Positions 40,699 to 50,145 are shown, counted from the stretch's first letter. The stretch is 64,000 nt of DNA from Marinobacter halodurans (GCF_004327985.1 NZ_SJDL01000011.1:62001-126000), one strand, 5' to 3'. The notes: generated by a model not told the origin, from the letters alone. Translations and numbers: made by a program.

Positions 40699-41652
40699 AT
40701 GATTGATGTTGTTGTGATTTCAGTCCGCCAGGAGGCCACCGGCATCCGCAGCTTCGAGCTGGCTCGCGCCGACGGCGCCGACTTGCCGCCGTTCTCGGCC
40801 GGTTCCCATATCGACGTGCACCTGCCCGACGGCCTGATACGCCAATACTCGCTGTGCAACCCCGGCGCCCTGTCCGGCTATTACCAGATTGGTGTGTTGC
40901 TGGAGCCGGCATCGCGGGGAGGCTCCAAAGCCATGCATCAGCTGCAGGTTGGCGACCGGCTGCAAATCAGCGAACCGCGCAACCTGTTCGCACTGGACCC
41001 CGGAAGCCGGCGCAGCCTGCTGTTTGCCGGTGGTATCGGCATAACGCCGATCCTGGCCATGGCGCAGGAGCTGGCAAAAGCCGGCGACGATTTTGAATGC
41101 CATTACAGTGTCCGCTCCCGGGACCGTGCGGCGTTCACGGACTGGTTCCGGCAGCCCGACCTGGAGGGGCGTGTGCATGTCCACATGGATGAGGGTGGCG
41201 GCGAACGGCTGGATGCCGAGCGCGTGCTGGCATCGCCGACGCCGGACACGCACCTGTATGTCTGCGGTCCGCCGGGCTATATCGAGTACGTCCTGGGCGT
41301 TGCCCGGAACCTCGGCTGGCCCGACGCCAACCTGCACCGGGAGTACTTCAGTGCCACCGAAGACACCGCCCACCAGGCGGACGATGGAAGCTTTGAAGTG
41401 AAGATCGCCAGCACCGGCCAGGTGATTGCGATACCGGCCGACCAGACCGTCGCCGAAGCGCTGGAGCGACAGGGGATCGAGATCCCCCTGTCGTGTGAAC
41501 AGGGTATCTGCGGCACCTGCCTCACGCGGGTGCTGGACGGTGTGCCCGATCATCGGGATCTGTTTCTCAGCGAAGCCGAGCAGGCGGCCAACGATCAGTT
41601 CACGCCGTGCTGTTCGAGGGCACTCAGCGACCAGCTGGTGATCGATCTGTAG
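40699..41652 (+). CDS. vanB: vanillate O-demethylase reductase subunit
   Basis: Transfers electrons from NAD(P)H to VanA. 317 residues in phthalate-dioxygenase-reductase order: FMN-binding barrel (FSAGSHIDVHLPDGLIRQYSL), NAD domain (LLFAGGIGITPILAMAQEL; YVCGPPGYIEYVL), and C-terminal plant-type 2Fe-2S ferredoxin (LSCEQGICGTCLTRVLDG). The ATG at 40699 has GAGG upstream; an in-frame start at 40663 is less likely. A convergent hairpin follows. Confidence 0.95.
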   Translation: MIDVVVISVRQEATGIRSFELARADGADLPPFSAGSHIDVHLPDGLIRQYSLCNPGALSGYYQIGVLLEPASRGGSKAMHQLQVGDRLQISEPRNLFALDPGSRRSLLFAGGIGITPILAMAQELAKAGDDFECHYSVRSRDRAAFTDWFRQPDLEGRVHVHMDEGGGERLDAERVLASPTPDTHLYVCGPPGYIEYVLGVARNLGWPDANLHREYFSATEDTAHQADDGSFEVKIASTGQVIAIPADQTVAEALERQGIEIPLSCEQGICGTCLTRVLDGVPDHRDLFLSEAEQAANDQFTPCCSRALSDQLVIDL

Positions 41653-41673
41653 GCGTGCGGACCGTCACGGTTA

Positions 41674-41697
41674 CCCTCGCCCACGGGCGGGCGAGGG
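41674..41697. terminator. hairpin between convergent vanB and hsp20
   Basis: Perfect 9-bp stem CCCTCGCCC / GGGCGAGGG, loop ACGGGC. No U-tract on either side, so termination is only likely from its position. Confidence 0.45.
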
Positions 41698-41717
41698 CGT
41701 ACCGGTGTGGCGTTGGC

Positions 41718-42173
41718 CTATTCGACCTGAACCTCGATGGAACGCGGCTGTGCGGGTTCCACTTTCTTCAGGACCAGGGACAGCACGCCATCCTTGAAGG
41801 TGGCGTTGATGTCGTTTTCGGAGACGTTGTCCGGCAGCGTGAAGCGGCGCATGAACGAGCCGTAGACACGCTCGACCCGGTGCGTCTTGCCTTCGCCGGA
41901 CTCTTCCTGCTTCTGGCGCTCACCCTGCAGGGTCAGCACGCCGTCATGCACGGTGACCTTCACGTCCTCTTTTCGGATGCCCGGCAGTTCGGCCTGGATT
42001 TCGAAGGCCTCGGGGGTCTCGCGGATATCCACGGCCGGGGCCCAGTCGCTGCGGCGGAACAGGTCGCGGCTTTCGCGATCGCCCTGGGTGCTGGGCAGGC
42101 CGAAGTGACGGTTGTAGCGATCCAGCAAGTCCTCGAACTCGCTGATGGGGTTCCAACGTGTGAGATTGCTCAT
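41718..42173 (-). CDS. Hsp20/alpha-crystallin small heat-shock protein
   Basis: ATP-independent chaperone that holds unfolding proteins. 151 residues: variable N-terminus (MSNLTRWNPISEFEDLLDRY), alpha-crystallin domain at about 40-135 (ADIRE-type start VDIRETPEAFEIQAELPGI, then GVLTLQGERQ) and C-terminal I-x-V (IEV in RSIEVQVE) for oligomer contacts. GGAGG stands 8 nt before the ATG at 42173. The leader contains a hairpin CCTGAT-CGA-ATCAGG (minus strand, near 42227-42241), but no clear sigma-32 promoter. Confidence 0.94.
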   Translation of the reverse strand: MSNLTRWNPISEFEDLLDRYNRHFGLPSTQGDRESRDLFRRSDWAPAVDIRETPEAFEIQAELPGIRKEDVKVTVHDGVLTLQGERQKQEESGEGKTHRVERVYGSFMRRFTLPDNVSENDINATFKDGVLSLVLKKVEPAQPRSIEVQVE

Positions 42174-42381
42174 GAGAGTTTCCTCCAAACGAACCTGAGA
42201 TCATGTTTGAGCGCCCCCTGATTCGATCAGGAGGCAACGACTTCAGACCCGTTCAAGGAAGATCCCGACACAGTGGCGCCAACTGGCTGGGCTTTCCTGA
42301 ACTGGTTATTTCCGTATCTAAGAGCGCTTCGACAGATTTCAAGGGCTCATTTTTTGATCTGGATCAGCAAAATCGCCAGGT

Positions 42382-42924
42382 CTACTGACCGGCCTCTGCC
42401 CGGTATTCGTCCTTGAGCTTCACGTAGTTGGCCGCGGTGTACTTGAAGAAACCCCGCTCCTTGTCGCTCAACGGGCGGGCCTGCTTGCAGGGGCTGCCCA
42501 CGTACAGGTAACCGGATTCCAGGGTCTTTCCCGGCGGCACCAGGCAACCGGCTGCAACGATCACCTCATCTTCCACCACGGCACCGTCCATGATGATCGA
42601 CCCCATGCCCACCAGCACCCGGCTACCTACGGTGCAGCCATGCAGCAATGCCTTGTGGCCGATGGTGACGTCGTCGCCGATGGTGAGCGGGTGGCCGCCC
42701 GGGTTGTAGTCACTGGCGTGGGTAATGTGCAGGACCGAGCCATCCTGGACACTACAGCGCGCGCCAATGCGTATCCGGTGCATGTCCCCGCGGATGACGG
42801 TAAGCGGCCAGACGGAACAGTCGTCCCCCAGTTCCACGTCGCCGATCACCTGGGCACTGGGATCGATCCACACCCGTTCGCCGGTTTTTGGGCTAAACCC
42901 CTTGTGAGAACGTACTTGAGTCAT
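42382..42924 (-). CDS. gamma-carbonic anhydrase family protein (YrdA-like)
   Basis: 180 residues of left-handed beta-helix hexapeptide repeats: VIGDVELGDDCSVWPLTVIR, IRIGARCSVQDGSVLHI, LTIGDDVTIGHKALLHGCTV, VLVGMGSIIMDGAVV. The metal-binding His residues of the family are present (HITH, GHKALLHG). Members trimerise and bind zinc or iron; most bacterial YrdA-like proteins have no proven carbonic anhydrase activity. Divergent from prlC. Confidence 0.93.
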   Translation of the reverse strand: MTQVRSHKGFSPKTGERVWIDPSAQVIGDVELGDDCSVWPLTVIRGDMHRIRIGARCSVQDGSVLHITHASDYNPGGHPLTIGDDVTIGHKALLHGCTVGSRVLVGMGSIIMDGAVVEDEVIVAAGCLVPPGKTLESGYLYVGSPCKQARPLSDKERGFFKYTAANYVKLKDEYRAEAGQ

Positions 42925-43082
42925 TACATAAGTCCTATACAGATCCGCGTGCGGGCGGCATTGGCGTATGATGAGTCATACAGTAGAGCACCGGTCCCGT
43001 GCCTGTCACGGACCACCACCGCCTGCAACAGCCCGTCATTGATCCATTATCAGTGACCTTATTTCGGCGAGTAAGGAGCCCC

Positions 43083-45128
43083 ATGAACAATCCGCTGCTG
43101 AGTGACGACCTGCTGCCCCGCTTCGACCACGTCCGCGTCGAGCACATGGAACCGGCGATCGACCAGATCCTGAGCGACAACCGCATGCAGATCCAGGACC
43201 TGGCCGCCCAGTCCGAACCCACCTGGGAAACCCTGTTCCAGCCGATGCAGGCGCTCGACGACCGCCTGAACAACGCCTGGTCGGTGATCTCCCACCTCAA
43301 CGGCGTGATGAACAGCGACGAGCTGCGCGACGTCTACAAGCGGTGCCTGGAAAAGCTGACCGAATACGGCACCGAGCTGAGCCAGAACACCGAGCTGTGC
43401 AACGCCTACAAACGCCTGGCGGACAGCCCGGCGTTCCAGGAGCTGGACGAAGCCCAGCGGAAAGCCATCAACAACACCCTGCGGGATTTCCACCTGGGCG
43501 GTGTCGACCTGCCCGAGGACCAGAAAAAGCAGTTTGCCGACCTGTCCCGGGAACTGGCCGAACTGACTAACCGCTTCAGCGACAACGTGCTGGATGCCAC
43601 CCAGCACTGGTTCAAGCACATCACCGACGAAGCGGAGCTGGCCGGCCTGCCCCAGAGCGCCCTTGACGGCGCTCGCCAGGCGGCCCGGCAGCGGGACCTG
43701 GATGGCTTCGTGATCACCCTGGATTTCCCCAGCTTCTTCCCGGTCATGACCTACGCCGACAACCGCGAACTGCGCCGTGAAGTGTACGAAGCGTTCGTCA
43801 CCCGCGCCTCCGACGTGGGTCCGGACGGCGGCCACTGGGACAACACGCCGGTGATGGCGGAAATCCTCAAGCGCCGGCACCAGCAATCCCAACTGCTGGG
43901 CTTCGACAGCTACGCCGAGCGTTCGCTGGCCACCAAGATGGCCCGCAGCGTCGACGAAGTGATGCAGTTCCTGCAGGAGCTGGCGGCCAAATCGCGTCCG
44001 GTGGCGGTGCAGGAGTTTGGCGATCTCAAGGCCTTTGCGAAGGACGAGTTCGGCGTGGACGAGCTGGAAGCCTGGGACATCGGCTACTACAGCGAGAAGA
44101 TGCGCCAGGCGCGCTACGACATCTCGCCGGAAACCCTGCGCCCCTGGTTCCCGGCGGAGACGGTGGTCAACGGCCTGTTCCGCGTCGCCGAACGCCTGTT
44201 CGATCTGACCATCGAACCGGACACCGGCGTCGAGACCTGGCACAAGGACGTCACCGCCTACCGCATCCGCCGCGGTGACGAGACCATCGCCTGGTTCTAC
44301 CTCGACATGTACGCCCGCAAGGGCAAGCGTGGCGGCGCCTGGATGGCCGACTGCCGGGTGCGCTGGCGCAACCTGCGGGGCAGCCTGCAGTTGCCGGTCG
44401 CCTTCCTGACCTGCAACTTCACGCCGCCGGTGGACGACAAGCCGGCGCTGCTGACCCACGACGAGGTCACTACCCTGTTCCACGAGTTCGGCCACGGCCT
44501 GCACCACATGCTGACCCAGGTCGAAGTGGCGGACGTGTCCGGCATCAACGGCGTGGCCTGGGATGCGGTGGAACTGCCCAGCCAGTTCCTGGAAAACTGG
44601 TGCTGGAACCCGGAATCCCTGGGCCTGATCGCCAGGCACCACGAAACCGGCGAACCGCTGCCCCAGGACCTGCTCGACAAGCTGCTGGCCGCGAAGAACT
44701 TCCAGTCCGGCATGCAGATGGTACGTCAGCTGGAATTCTCGCTGTTCGATTTCCGCCTGCACTCCGAGTTCACGCCGGAAACGCCGGTGAACCCGCTCGA
44801 CATGTACCGTCAGGTGCGCTCAGAAATCGCCGTCACCGAGACGCCGGAGTTCAACCGCTTCCCCAACAGCTTCTCGCACATCTTCGCGGGCGGCTACGCG
44901 GCCGGTTACTACAGCTACAAGTGGGCGGAAGTGCTGGCGGCAGACGCCTTCTCGCTGTTCGAGGAGAACGGCATCTTCGATCCGGAGACCGGCCACGCGT
45001 TCCTGCACAACATCCTGGAACGGGGCGGTTCCCGCGAGCCGATGGAACTGTTCAAGGCCTTCCGCGGGCGTGAGCCGGAAGTGGACGCCCTGCTGCGGCA
45101 AACCGGCATCACCGACGACGCGGCCTGA
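43083..45128 (+). CDS. prlC: oligopeptidase A (M3 metallopeptidase)
   Basis: Cytoplasmic zinc peptidase that degrades signal peptides and other oligopeptides. 681 residues, as in E. coli OpdA (680). Zinc motif HEFGH at residues 467-471 (VTTLFHEFGHGLHHMLTQ), with the third ligand Glu in the helix after it. AAGGAG precedes the ATG at 43083; the frame is open to 42999 upstream. yheV follows at 51 bp. Confidence 0.97.
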   Translation: MNNPLLSDDLLPRFDHVRVEHMEPAIDQILSDNRMQIQDLAAQSEPTWETLFQPMQALDDRLNNAWSVISHLNGVMNSDELRDVYKRCLEKLTEYGTELSQNTELCNAYKRLADSPAFQELDEAQRKAINNTLRDFHLGGVDLPEDQKKQFADLSRELAELTNRFSDNVLDATQHWFKHITDEAELAGLPQSALDGARQAARQRDLDGFVITLDFPSFFPVMTYADNRELRREVYEAFVTRASDVGPDGGHWDNTPVMAEILKRRHQQSQLLGFDSYAERSLATKMARSVDEVMQFLQELAAKSRPVAVQEFGDLKAFAKDEFGVDELEAWDIGYYSEKMRQARYDISPETLRPWFPAETVVNGLFRVAERLFDLTIEPDTGVETWHKDVTAYRIRRGDETIAWFYLDMYARKGKRGGAWMADCRVRWRNLRGSLQLPVAFLTCNFTPPVDDKPALLTHDEVTTLFHEFGHGLHHMLTQVEVADVSGINGVAWDAVELPSQFLENWCWNPESLGLIARHHETGEPLPQDLLDKLLAAKNFQSGMQMVRQLEFSLFDFRLHSEFTPETPVNPLDMYRQVRSEIAVTETPEFNRFPNSFSHIFAGGYAAGYYSYKWAEVLAADAFSLFEENGIFDPETGHAFLHNILERGGSREPMELFKAFRGREPEVDALLRQTGITDDAA

Positions 45129-45179
45129 TCGATTCATGGCGGGGCCACGGCCCCGCCGAACACAACCCCTGGAGAGCCG

Positions 45180-45437
45180 ATGGCGACCCCCAAACGATTC
45201 ATCGCCGGCGCAGTTTGTCCCCGCTGCGGCGAGATGGACAAGCTCATGATGCAACAGACCGAGGAAGGCCAGTTCCGCGAATGCGTGGCCTGCGGTTTTG
45301 AAGACGCCCAGACCCCGGACGGCCAGCCGCTGGGCGAGCTGGAAACCCGCGTGAACAAGCGCAGCAATGAGGACGACCATACCGTGAAACAGGTGGTGTT
45401 CTTCAAGGCGGCGGCGGATGAGGATGACGAGGATTGA
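45180..45437 (+). CDS. yheV: YheV-family putative zinc-ribbon protein
   Basis: 85 residues. A zinc ribbon of four cysteines (CPRCGEMDKL and ECVACGFED) followed by a charged tail ending in an acidic run. Family of unknown function, commonly next to prlC in this group of bacteria, and likely co-transcribed with it here. Confidence 0.9.
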   Translation: MATPKRFIAGAVCPRCGEMDKLMMQQTEEGQFRECVACGFEDAQTPDGQPLGELETRVNKRSNEDDHTVKQVVFFKAAADEDDED

Positions 45438-45462
45438 GCCCAACGCCGGAGCATCGATCTTT

Positions 45463-45579
45463 AATGTGGCCGACGCTTCAGCTTCGGAGCCGACCATCGG
45501 TCGGCCGGATATTTTCCGCTTGGTTTGATAGATCTCAGGGCCCTTGCGGGCCCTCCGAAGCTGAAGCGTCGGCTACATT
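45463..45579. repeat. MITE/REP-like inverted repeat with two internal hairpins
   Basis: 26-bp terminal arms (45463-45488 and 45554-45579) differ at a single position; the core GCCGACGCTTCAGCTTCGGA is perfectly complementary. Between them lie two perfect 7-bp hairpins: GCCGACC-ATC-GGTCGGC (45489-45505) and AGGGCCC-TTGC-GGGCCCT (45537-45554). No obvious target duplication and no open frame. It occupies the gap between convergent yheV and the antiporter gene. Confidence 0.78.
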
Positions 45580-45603
45580 TTTACGCTACCCCGAGTCTGC
45601 CAA

Positions 45604-45634
45604 TAAAAAGGCCCAACCAACCGGTTGGGCCTTG
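45604..45634 (-). terminator. intrinsic terminator of the antiporter gene
   Basis: Stem AAGGCCCAACC / GGTTGGGCCTT with a 4-nt loop, followed on the minus strand by TTTTTATTG. 24 bp after the stop. Confidence 0.88.
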
Positions 45635-45657
45635 TTCGTTCGCCATTCCGGCTCGCC

Positions 45658-46986
45658 TTACAGCACCATCGCCGCAATCCAGCCAAACACCAGCAGCGGC
45701 AGGTTGTAGTGCAGGAAGGTCGGTACCACCGTGTCCCAGATGTGGTTGTGCTGGCCGTCCGCGTTGAGGCCGGCGGTGGGGCCGAGGGTGGAGTCCGAGG
45801 CCGGTGATCCCGCATCCCCCAGCGCCCCGGCGGTACCCACCAGCGCCACGATGGCCAGCGGGCTGAAGCCCAGTTGCACCGCCAGCGGCACGTAGATCGC
45901 CGCGATGATGGGAATGGTGGAGAAGGACGAGCCGATGCCCATGGTGATCAGCAGGCCGACCACCAGCATCAGCAGGGCCGCCAGCGCCTGGTTGTCGCCG
46001 ATGGCGCCCACCGAGCTTTCCACCAGCGTCTTGATGTCGCCGGTCTCGCGCATCACCTCCGCGAAGCCCGAGGCGGCAATCATGATGAAGCCGATCATCG
46101 CCAGCATCTTCATGCCTTCGGTGAACAGGTCGTCGGCCTCCTTCCACTTCACCACGCCGGACAGGTTGAACAGCACGAAGCCCGCCAGTGCACCCAGGAT
46201 CATGGAGTCCAGCGTTAACTGCACCACGAAAGCCACCAGGATGGCGGCGCCGGCCATGATCAGCGTCCATTTGCTGTAGGCGATATCCACCCGCTCGGCC
46301 CGCTCAATGGGGGCCAGGTCGTAAGTGCGGCCCCTGCGGTAGGTGAAGAACACGGCAATCAGCAGCCCCACCAGCATGCCCAGGGCCGGCAGCGCCATGG
46401 CGTGCATGACGTTCAGGCCATCCACGGCCACGCCGTTGGTTTCTACCTTGGCCAGCAGGATTTCATGCAGGTAGATGCTGCCGAAACCGATCGGCAGGAA
46501 CATGTAGGGTGTGATCAGGCCGAAGGTCAGCACGCACGCCACCAGCCGGCGATCCAGCTCCAGCCTGGCCATCACATACAGCAGCGGCGGCACCACCAGC
46601 GGGATGAAGGCAATGTGGATCGGCAGGATGTTCTGGGAGGAAATGGCAATCGCCAGCAGCAAGCCGATCATCACGAACTTGATGGCCCGGCCGCCGCCGT
46701 TACCGGCGGATTCCTGGCGACCGACCATGGCCAGGGCCTTGTCCGCCAGGGCGTGGGCCAGGCCAGACTTGCCGATGGCGACGGCGAACGCCCCCAGTGT
46801 GGCGTAGGACAGGGCTACGGTGGCGCCGCCGCCAAGCCCGTTGTTAAAGGCGGCAATGGTGGCATCGAGGGACATCCCGCTGATCAGCCCGCCGGCGACG
46901 GCACCGATGATCAGGGCGACAACAACGTGGATCCGGCACAGGCTCAGGACGAGCATGATACCGACGGCGGCGACAACAGCATTCAT
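45658..46986 (-). CDS. Na+/H+ antiporter, NhaC-like family
   Basis: 442 residues, about twelve transmembrane helices beginning [20 protein letters not shown]. Family features: [26 protein letters not shown], ending in [30 protein letters not shown], which matches the Na+/H+ antiporter (NhaC/YuiF-like) group. Probable exchange of sodium for protons across the inner membrane; amino-acid or other substrates cannot be excluded. Single gene with its own terminator. Confidence 0.85.
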   Translation of the reverse strand: MNAVVAAVGIMLVLSLCRIHVVVALIIGAVAGGLISGMSLDATIAAFNNGLGGGATVALSYATLGAFAVAIGKSGLAHALADKALAMVGRQESAGNGGGRAIKFVMIGLLLAIAISSQNILPIHIAFIPLVVPPLLYVMARLELDRRLVACVLTFGLITPYMFLPIGFGSIYLHEILLAKVETNGVAVDGLNVMHAMALPALGMLVGLLIAVFFTYRRGRTYDLAPIERAERVDIAYSKWTLIMAGAAILVAFVVQLTLDSMILGALAGFVLFNLSGVVKWKEADDLFTEGMKMLAMIGFIMIAASGFAEVMRETGDIKTLVESSVGAIGDNQALAALLMLVVGLLITMGIGSSFSTIPIIAAIYVPLAVQLGFSPLAIVALVGTAGALGDAGSPASDSTLGPTAGLNADGQHNHIWDTVVPTFLHYNLPLLVFGWIAAMVL

Positions 46987-47091
46987 GGCGCTTTTCCTTG
47001 GGGGGTTGTTCCGAAAAGCGCGCTAATGTGCAGGAAATGACCAGCGGAGTCAAAGGCGGAGCGTACAACCGGGGCGGCCCCGGCTCACGTA

Positions 47092-47307
47092 TCAGCCGAC
47101 GTAGGTGAAGCGGGGTACGCTCTCGCCGGCAACGTCAACGGATTCGAGGAACATGTTCAGCGGGCGTACCCAGAGGCTGTGGTCGCCGTAGAGACAGCGG
47201 TAGACCACCAGCTCTTCCTCGGTTTCGCTGTGGCGGGCCACGCCGATGACGTCGTAGTCCTTGCCTTTGTAGTGCCGGTAGCGGCCGGGTTTGAGGGTGT
47301 GTGTCAT
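47092..47307 (-). CDS. DUF1653 protein
   Basis: 71 residues, nearly all one DUF1653 domain: LKPGRYRHYKGKDYDVIGVARHSETEEELVVYR is split by a conserved YKG and followed by YGDHSLWVRPLNMF. Function unknown. The ATG at 47307 begins the conserved part; an earlier ATG at 47328 has GGGGAG close to it and is an alternative start. Confidence 0.85.
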   Translation of the reverse strand: MTHTLKPGRYRHYKGKDYDVIGVARHSETEEELVVYRCLYGDHSLWVRPLNMFLESVDVAGESVPRFTYVG

Positions 47308-47381
47308 GATGTCTGCCCAGGCGTGCATGTCTCCCCATTCTACCCGGAAACGGTGCCGGGCACCGCTCCCGGGGAATGGCA

Positions 47382-47768
47382 TCAGGAGTGCAGCTTGTAG
47401 CGTCCCGGCCCGAGGAAGATCACGCTCAGCGCGATGAACAGGAAGAAGCCCTGTAATTCCAGCGCCCAGCCGCCGGTTTGGCTCAGGCTCAGCAGTTGCC
47501 CCGTGTGGACCAGCGCAATGGCGACGATCATGTTGATGGCAATGAGCAGCGCACCGATGCGGGTGTGGTAGCCGAGGAGCACCATCAGCGGTGCCAGGAC
47601 CTCACCGACGTAGACCCCGTAGGCCAGGATGGTCGGCAGGCCGTGACTGGCCAGTTGCGATTCCACGAAACCCACCCCATGGAACAGTTTGGAGATTCCG
47701 TGGAACAGGATGAGACCGCCCAAGGTGAGGCGAACGATCAGTTTGCCCAGATCCGCATTTTCCAGCAT
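47382..47768 (-). CDS. DoxX-family membrane protein
   Basis: 128 residues, four transmembrane helices: LIVRLTLGGLILFHGISKL, ILAYGVYVGEVLAPLMVLLG, GALLIAINMIVAIALVH and LELQGFFLFIALSVIFLGPG. The HGISKLFHGV and GEVLAPLMVLLG regions are typical DoxX. Related proteins are tied to oxidative stress or quinone redox; the role here is unknown. Upstream of DUF1653 on the same strand. Confidence 0.88.
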   Translation of the reverse strand: MLENADLGKLIVRLTLGGLILFHGISKLFHGVGFVESQLASHGLPTILAYGVYVGEVLAPLMVLLGYHTRIGALLIAINMIVAIALVHTGQLLSLSQTGGWALELQGFFLFIALSVIFLGPGRYKLHS

Positions 47769-47853
47769 CGCAGTGTCCTTTCTTGAGTTAAAACTGAAGC
47801 TTAGCGTCCTGGATCGTCACGTCAATGTGCCATTGGTTGGGCTTGACGGCCGC

Positions 47854-48510
47854 TCAGCTCAGGCCCAGCCCCGGATTGAGGTTGAAGGCAATCTGGTTGC
47901 GTGTCAGCAGCTTCTCCCAGTAGTCCCACATCCAGTCCCAGGCGGCGTCCTGGGCCTGTTCCACAAACGGTGTCAGGTTGAGGCGGTAGTAATGGGGGGT
48001 GCCGGCAATCTGCACCACCGTGATGGCGATCGACTGGTCCAGCTCGTTGGCGAACGGCTCACCGATCAGGTAGTGGGTGACCAGGTTGGCGCGGATCGCC
48101 TCCAGGTCGACCAGCCGGCTGGCGCGGGTGGAGTAGTTGTTCTCGTACATTTCCTCCATCAGCCGGTGGCACAGGTAGGCCTTGATCAGCAGGCCGTCGA
48201 GGCCGTCATACTGGGCGAGCAGGATCGAGGGCCGGGTAAAGTAGCGTATGGCAGCGTCGACAAACGGTTCAAACAGCGCTTCGTGGCCGGAGTCCCGGGC
48301 ACAGGTGGTCACGCACTCGATCAGCCGCGGTGCCATCTCGATGTATTCGATCGCAAACTGGAACAGACAGGTGGCCGGATTCGGTCCCTCGACCGTAATG
48401 CTGTCCGGCAGACTGGCGGCACGTTCCGCCATCTGACCCAGGAAGGTCCCTGAGCGGGCCTCCTGTCGACGCGCCTGGTCGATAATGTGGAGTACTGCGT
48501 TGGGTGTCAT
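47854..48510 (-). CDS. conserved hypothetical protein, no recognised domain
   Basis: 218 residues, helical, no signal peptide or transmembrane segment. Notable stretches: FAIEYIEMAPRLIECVTTCA, VDAAIRYFTRPSILLAQYDG, LIKAYLCHRLMEEMYENN and DAAWDWMWDYWEKLLTRNQI. I do not recognise the family. The frame is open back to a TTG at 48609. Third codon positions before 48510 are less GC-rich than after it, so I chose the ATG at 48510; no clear ribosome site supports any start. Confidence 0.6.
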   Translation of the reverse strand: MTPNAVLHIIDQARRQEARSGTFLGQMAERAASLPDSITVEGPNPATCLFQFAIEYIEMAPRLIECVTTCARDSGHEALFEPFVDAAIRYFTRPSILLAQYDGLDGLLIKAYLCHRLMEEMYENNYSTRASRLVDLEAIRANLVTHYLIGEPFANELDQSIAITVVQIAGTPHYYRLNLTPFVEQAQDAAWDWMWDYWEKLLTRNQIAFNLNPGLGLS

Positions 48511-48709
48511 CACAGGGACTGCTCGTGTCGCTCCAGGATCGGGTTGCAAGACGCCTCCCCACTGCATGGCAGGCGGGTCGAAACGGCGTCGCCTGCGGTT
48601 GTCGGTCAAGAACCAATATCAGTGTAGTTGAGAATCAGACGTATCGCGGCAATGTTAATTCTTTGGACATGATCCAGGTTGTGTCGCCATGGGACGCATA
48701 TCCTGCGAT

Positions 48710-50032
48710 TCAGTTCCCGGCGAACCAGCGGTCGTCCCGCGTGTGGCGCACGAAAAGCCACCCCATGCTGGCGGCGCGGGCCAGCATCAGGCTGGTGATG
48801 GCCAGCCACAGGCCATGGTTGCCCCAGCCCTGGCTGAGCCACCACACCGGCAGGTAGATCACCAGCACCGAGAACAGCATGGTGTTCTGCATGTCCCGCG
48901 TGCGGGTGGCGCCGATGAAGATGCCGTCCAGCAGATAGCTCCAGACCGCGGCGAACGGCAGCAGCCAGATCCAGGGCAGGTACTGCCGGGCCGTCGTGGC
49001 CACCTCGGGAATGCTGGTCAGCAGGCTGATGATCCAGCTGCCGGCCATCAGGAACAGCAGCGTAAACAGCCCGGCGCCCCACACCGACCAGCGCAGCGCC
49101 GTACGGCAGACGGCGCGGAAGTGTGCCCGGTCGCGCTGGCCCACCGATTCCCCCACCAGTGCTTCGGCGCCGTTGGCAAAGCCGTCCAGGCCATTGGAAA
49201 TCAGCATCAGGAACGTGAGCAGCACCGCGTTGGCGGCCAGGATGGTATCGCCCTGCTGCGCGCCCTGGGCGGTGAAGAACGCCAGCGACAACAGCAGCAG
49301 GATGGTGCGCACCATGATGTACCGGTTCACCTTCAGGATGGCGAGGTAATCCGCCAGCTTGCCGAACAGGCGCCGGTCGAACACCAGGTCGGCTGGACGC
49401 CGGGTCCACACCAGCCAGAAGCCCAGTCCGGCCGCGGCGTATTCGGCCATCGCCGTGGCGGCCGCCACGCCGCGGCTGTTCCAGCCGAAGACGGTAACGA
49501 ACAGCAGGTCGAGCCCGATGTTGAGGGTATTGGCCATGATCAGCATCAGCATCGGCCCACGCGGATACTGGGTGCCGATCAGCCAGCCCACCAGCGTGTA
49601 CTGGCACAGCACCGCCGGTGCGCTCCAGATGCGGATCTCGGTATAGCCCCTGGCCAGTTCCGTCACGCTCTCGCTGGCGCCCATCAGGTGCAGGCCGAGG
49701 CCCACCAGGGGCGCACGCAGTGCGATCAGCAGCAGCCCGATACCGATGGCCAGCAGCAGCGAGCGCACCAGCAGCGCGCTCTGGGCAAAGTCGTCGCGCC
49801 GGCCATAGGCCTGGGCAGCCAGACCGGTGGTACCCATGCGCATGAAACCGAACGTCCAGTAGAGGAGGCTGAACAGGTTGCCGCCCACGGCCACCGCGCC
49901 CAGGTAGTCCGGCTGGTCCAGGTGACCGAGCACGGCGGTGTCCACCAGCCCCAGCAGGGGCACGGTGATATTGGTCAGCATCAGCGGCCAGGCCAGATGC
50001 CAGAGACGGCGGTCGAGCGGGTTCAGTGTCAC
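48710..50032 (-). CDS. MATE-family efflux transporter (DinF/NorM-like)
   Basis: 440 residues, twelve transmembrane helices, cation-coupled multi-drug or toxin exporter. Conserved start LWHLAWPLMLTNITVPLLGLVDTAVLGHL is characteristic of the DinF branch (the first-helix Asp in VDTAV), with FGFMRMGTTGLAAQA following. I chose the GTG at 50032 (GAG upstream); an open frame extends to a TTG at 50074. Divergent from the cox operon. Confidence 0.9.
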   Translation of the reverse strand: MTLNPLDRRLWHLAWPLMLTNITVPLLGLVDTAVLGHLDQPDYLGAVAVGGNLFSLLYWTFGFMRMGTTGLAAQAYGRRDDFAQSALLVRSLLLAIGIGLLLIALRAPLVGLGLHLMGASESVTELARGYTEIRIWSAPAVLCQYTLVGWLIGTQYPRGPMLMLIMANTLNIGLDLLFVTVFGWNSRGVAAATAMAEYAAAGLGFWLVWTRRPADLVFDRRLFGKLADYLAILKVNRYIMVRTILLLLSLAFFTAQGAQQGDTILAANAVLLTFLMLISNGLDGFANGAEALVGESVGQRDRAHFRAVCRTALRWSVWGAGLFTLLFLMAGSWIISLLTSIPEVATTARQYLPWIWLLPFAAVWSYLLDGIFIGATRTRDMQNTMLFSVLVIYLPVWWLSQGWGNHGLWLAITSLMLARAASMGWLFVRHTRDDRWFAGN

Positions 50033-50115
50033 GTCAGGCTCAATCTGTTGAAGGCTATTTATTCCAAAAAGCAATAAATACTGGGTTTTAAGATGTCTAA
50101 ATTTTAAACAGCTTT

Positions 50116-50145
50116 TTGAGGGATTCCGAAACCTCTGTCTATACT
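50116..50145 (+). promoter_or_regulatory. predicted coxBAC operon promoter
   Basis: TTGAGG (50116-50121), 18-nt spacer, TATACT (50140-50145). About 270 nt upstream of the coxB start. Confidence 0.5.

Noticed and set aside
42227-42260. Sigma-32 promoter for hsp20
   Set aside because: A CTTGAA word is present on the minus strand but nothing like CCCCAT follows at 13-17 nt.
43059-44762. Minus-strand open frame of 567 codons
   Set aside because: Exact antisense of prlC, with shadow-type composition and no ribosome site.
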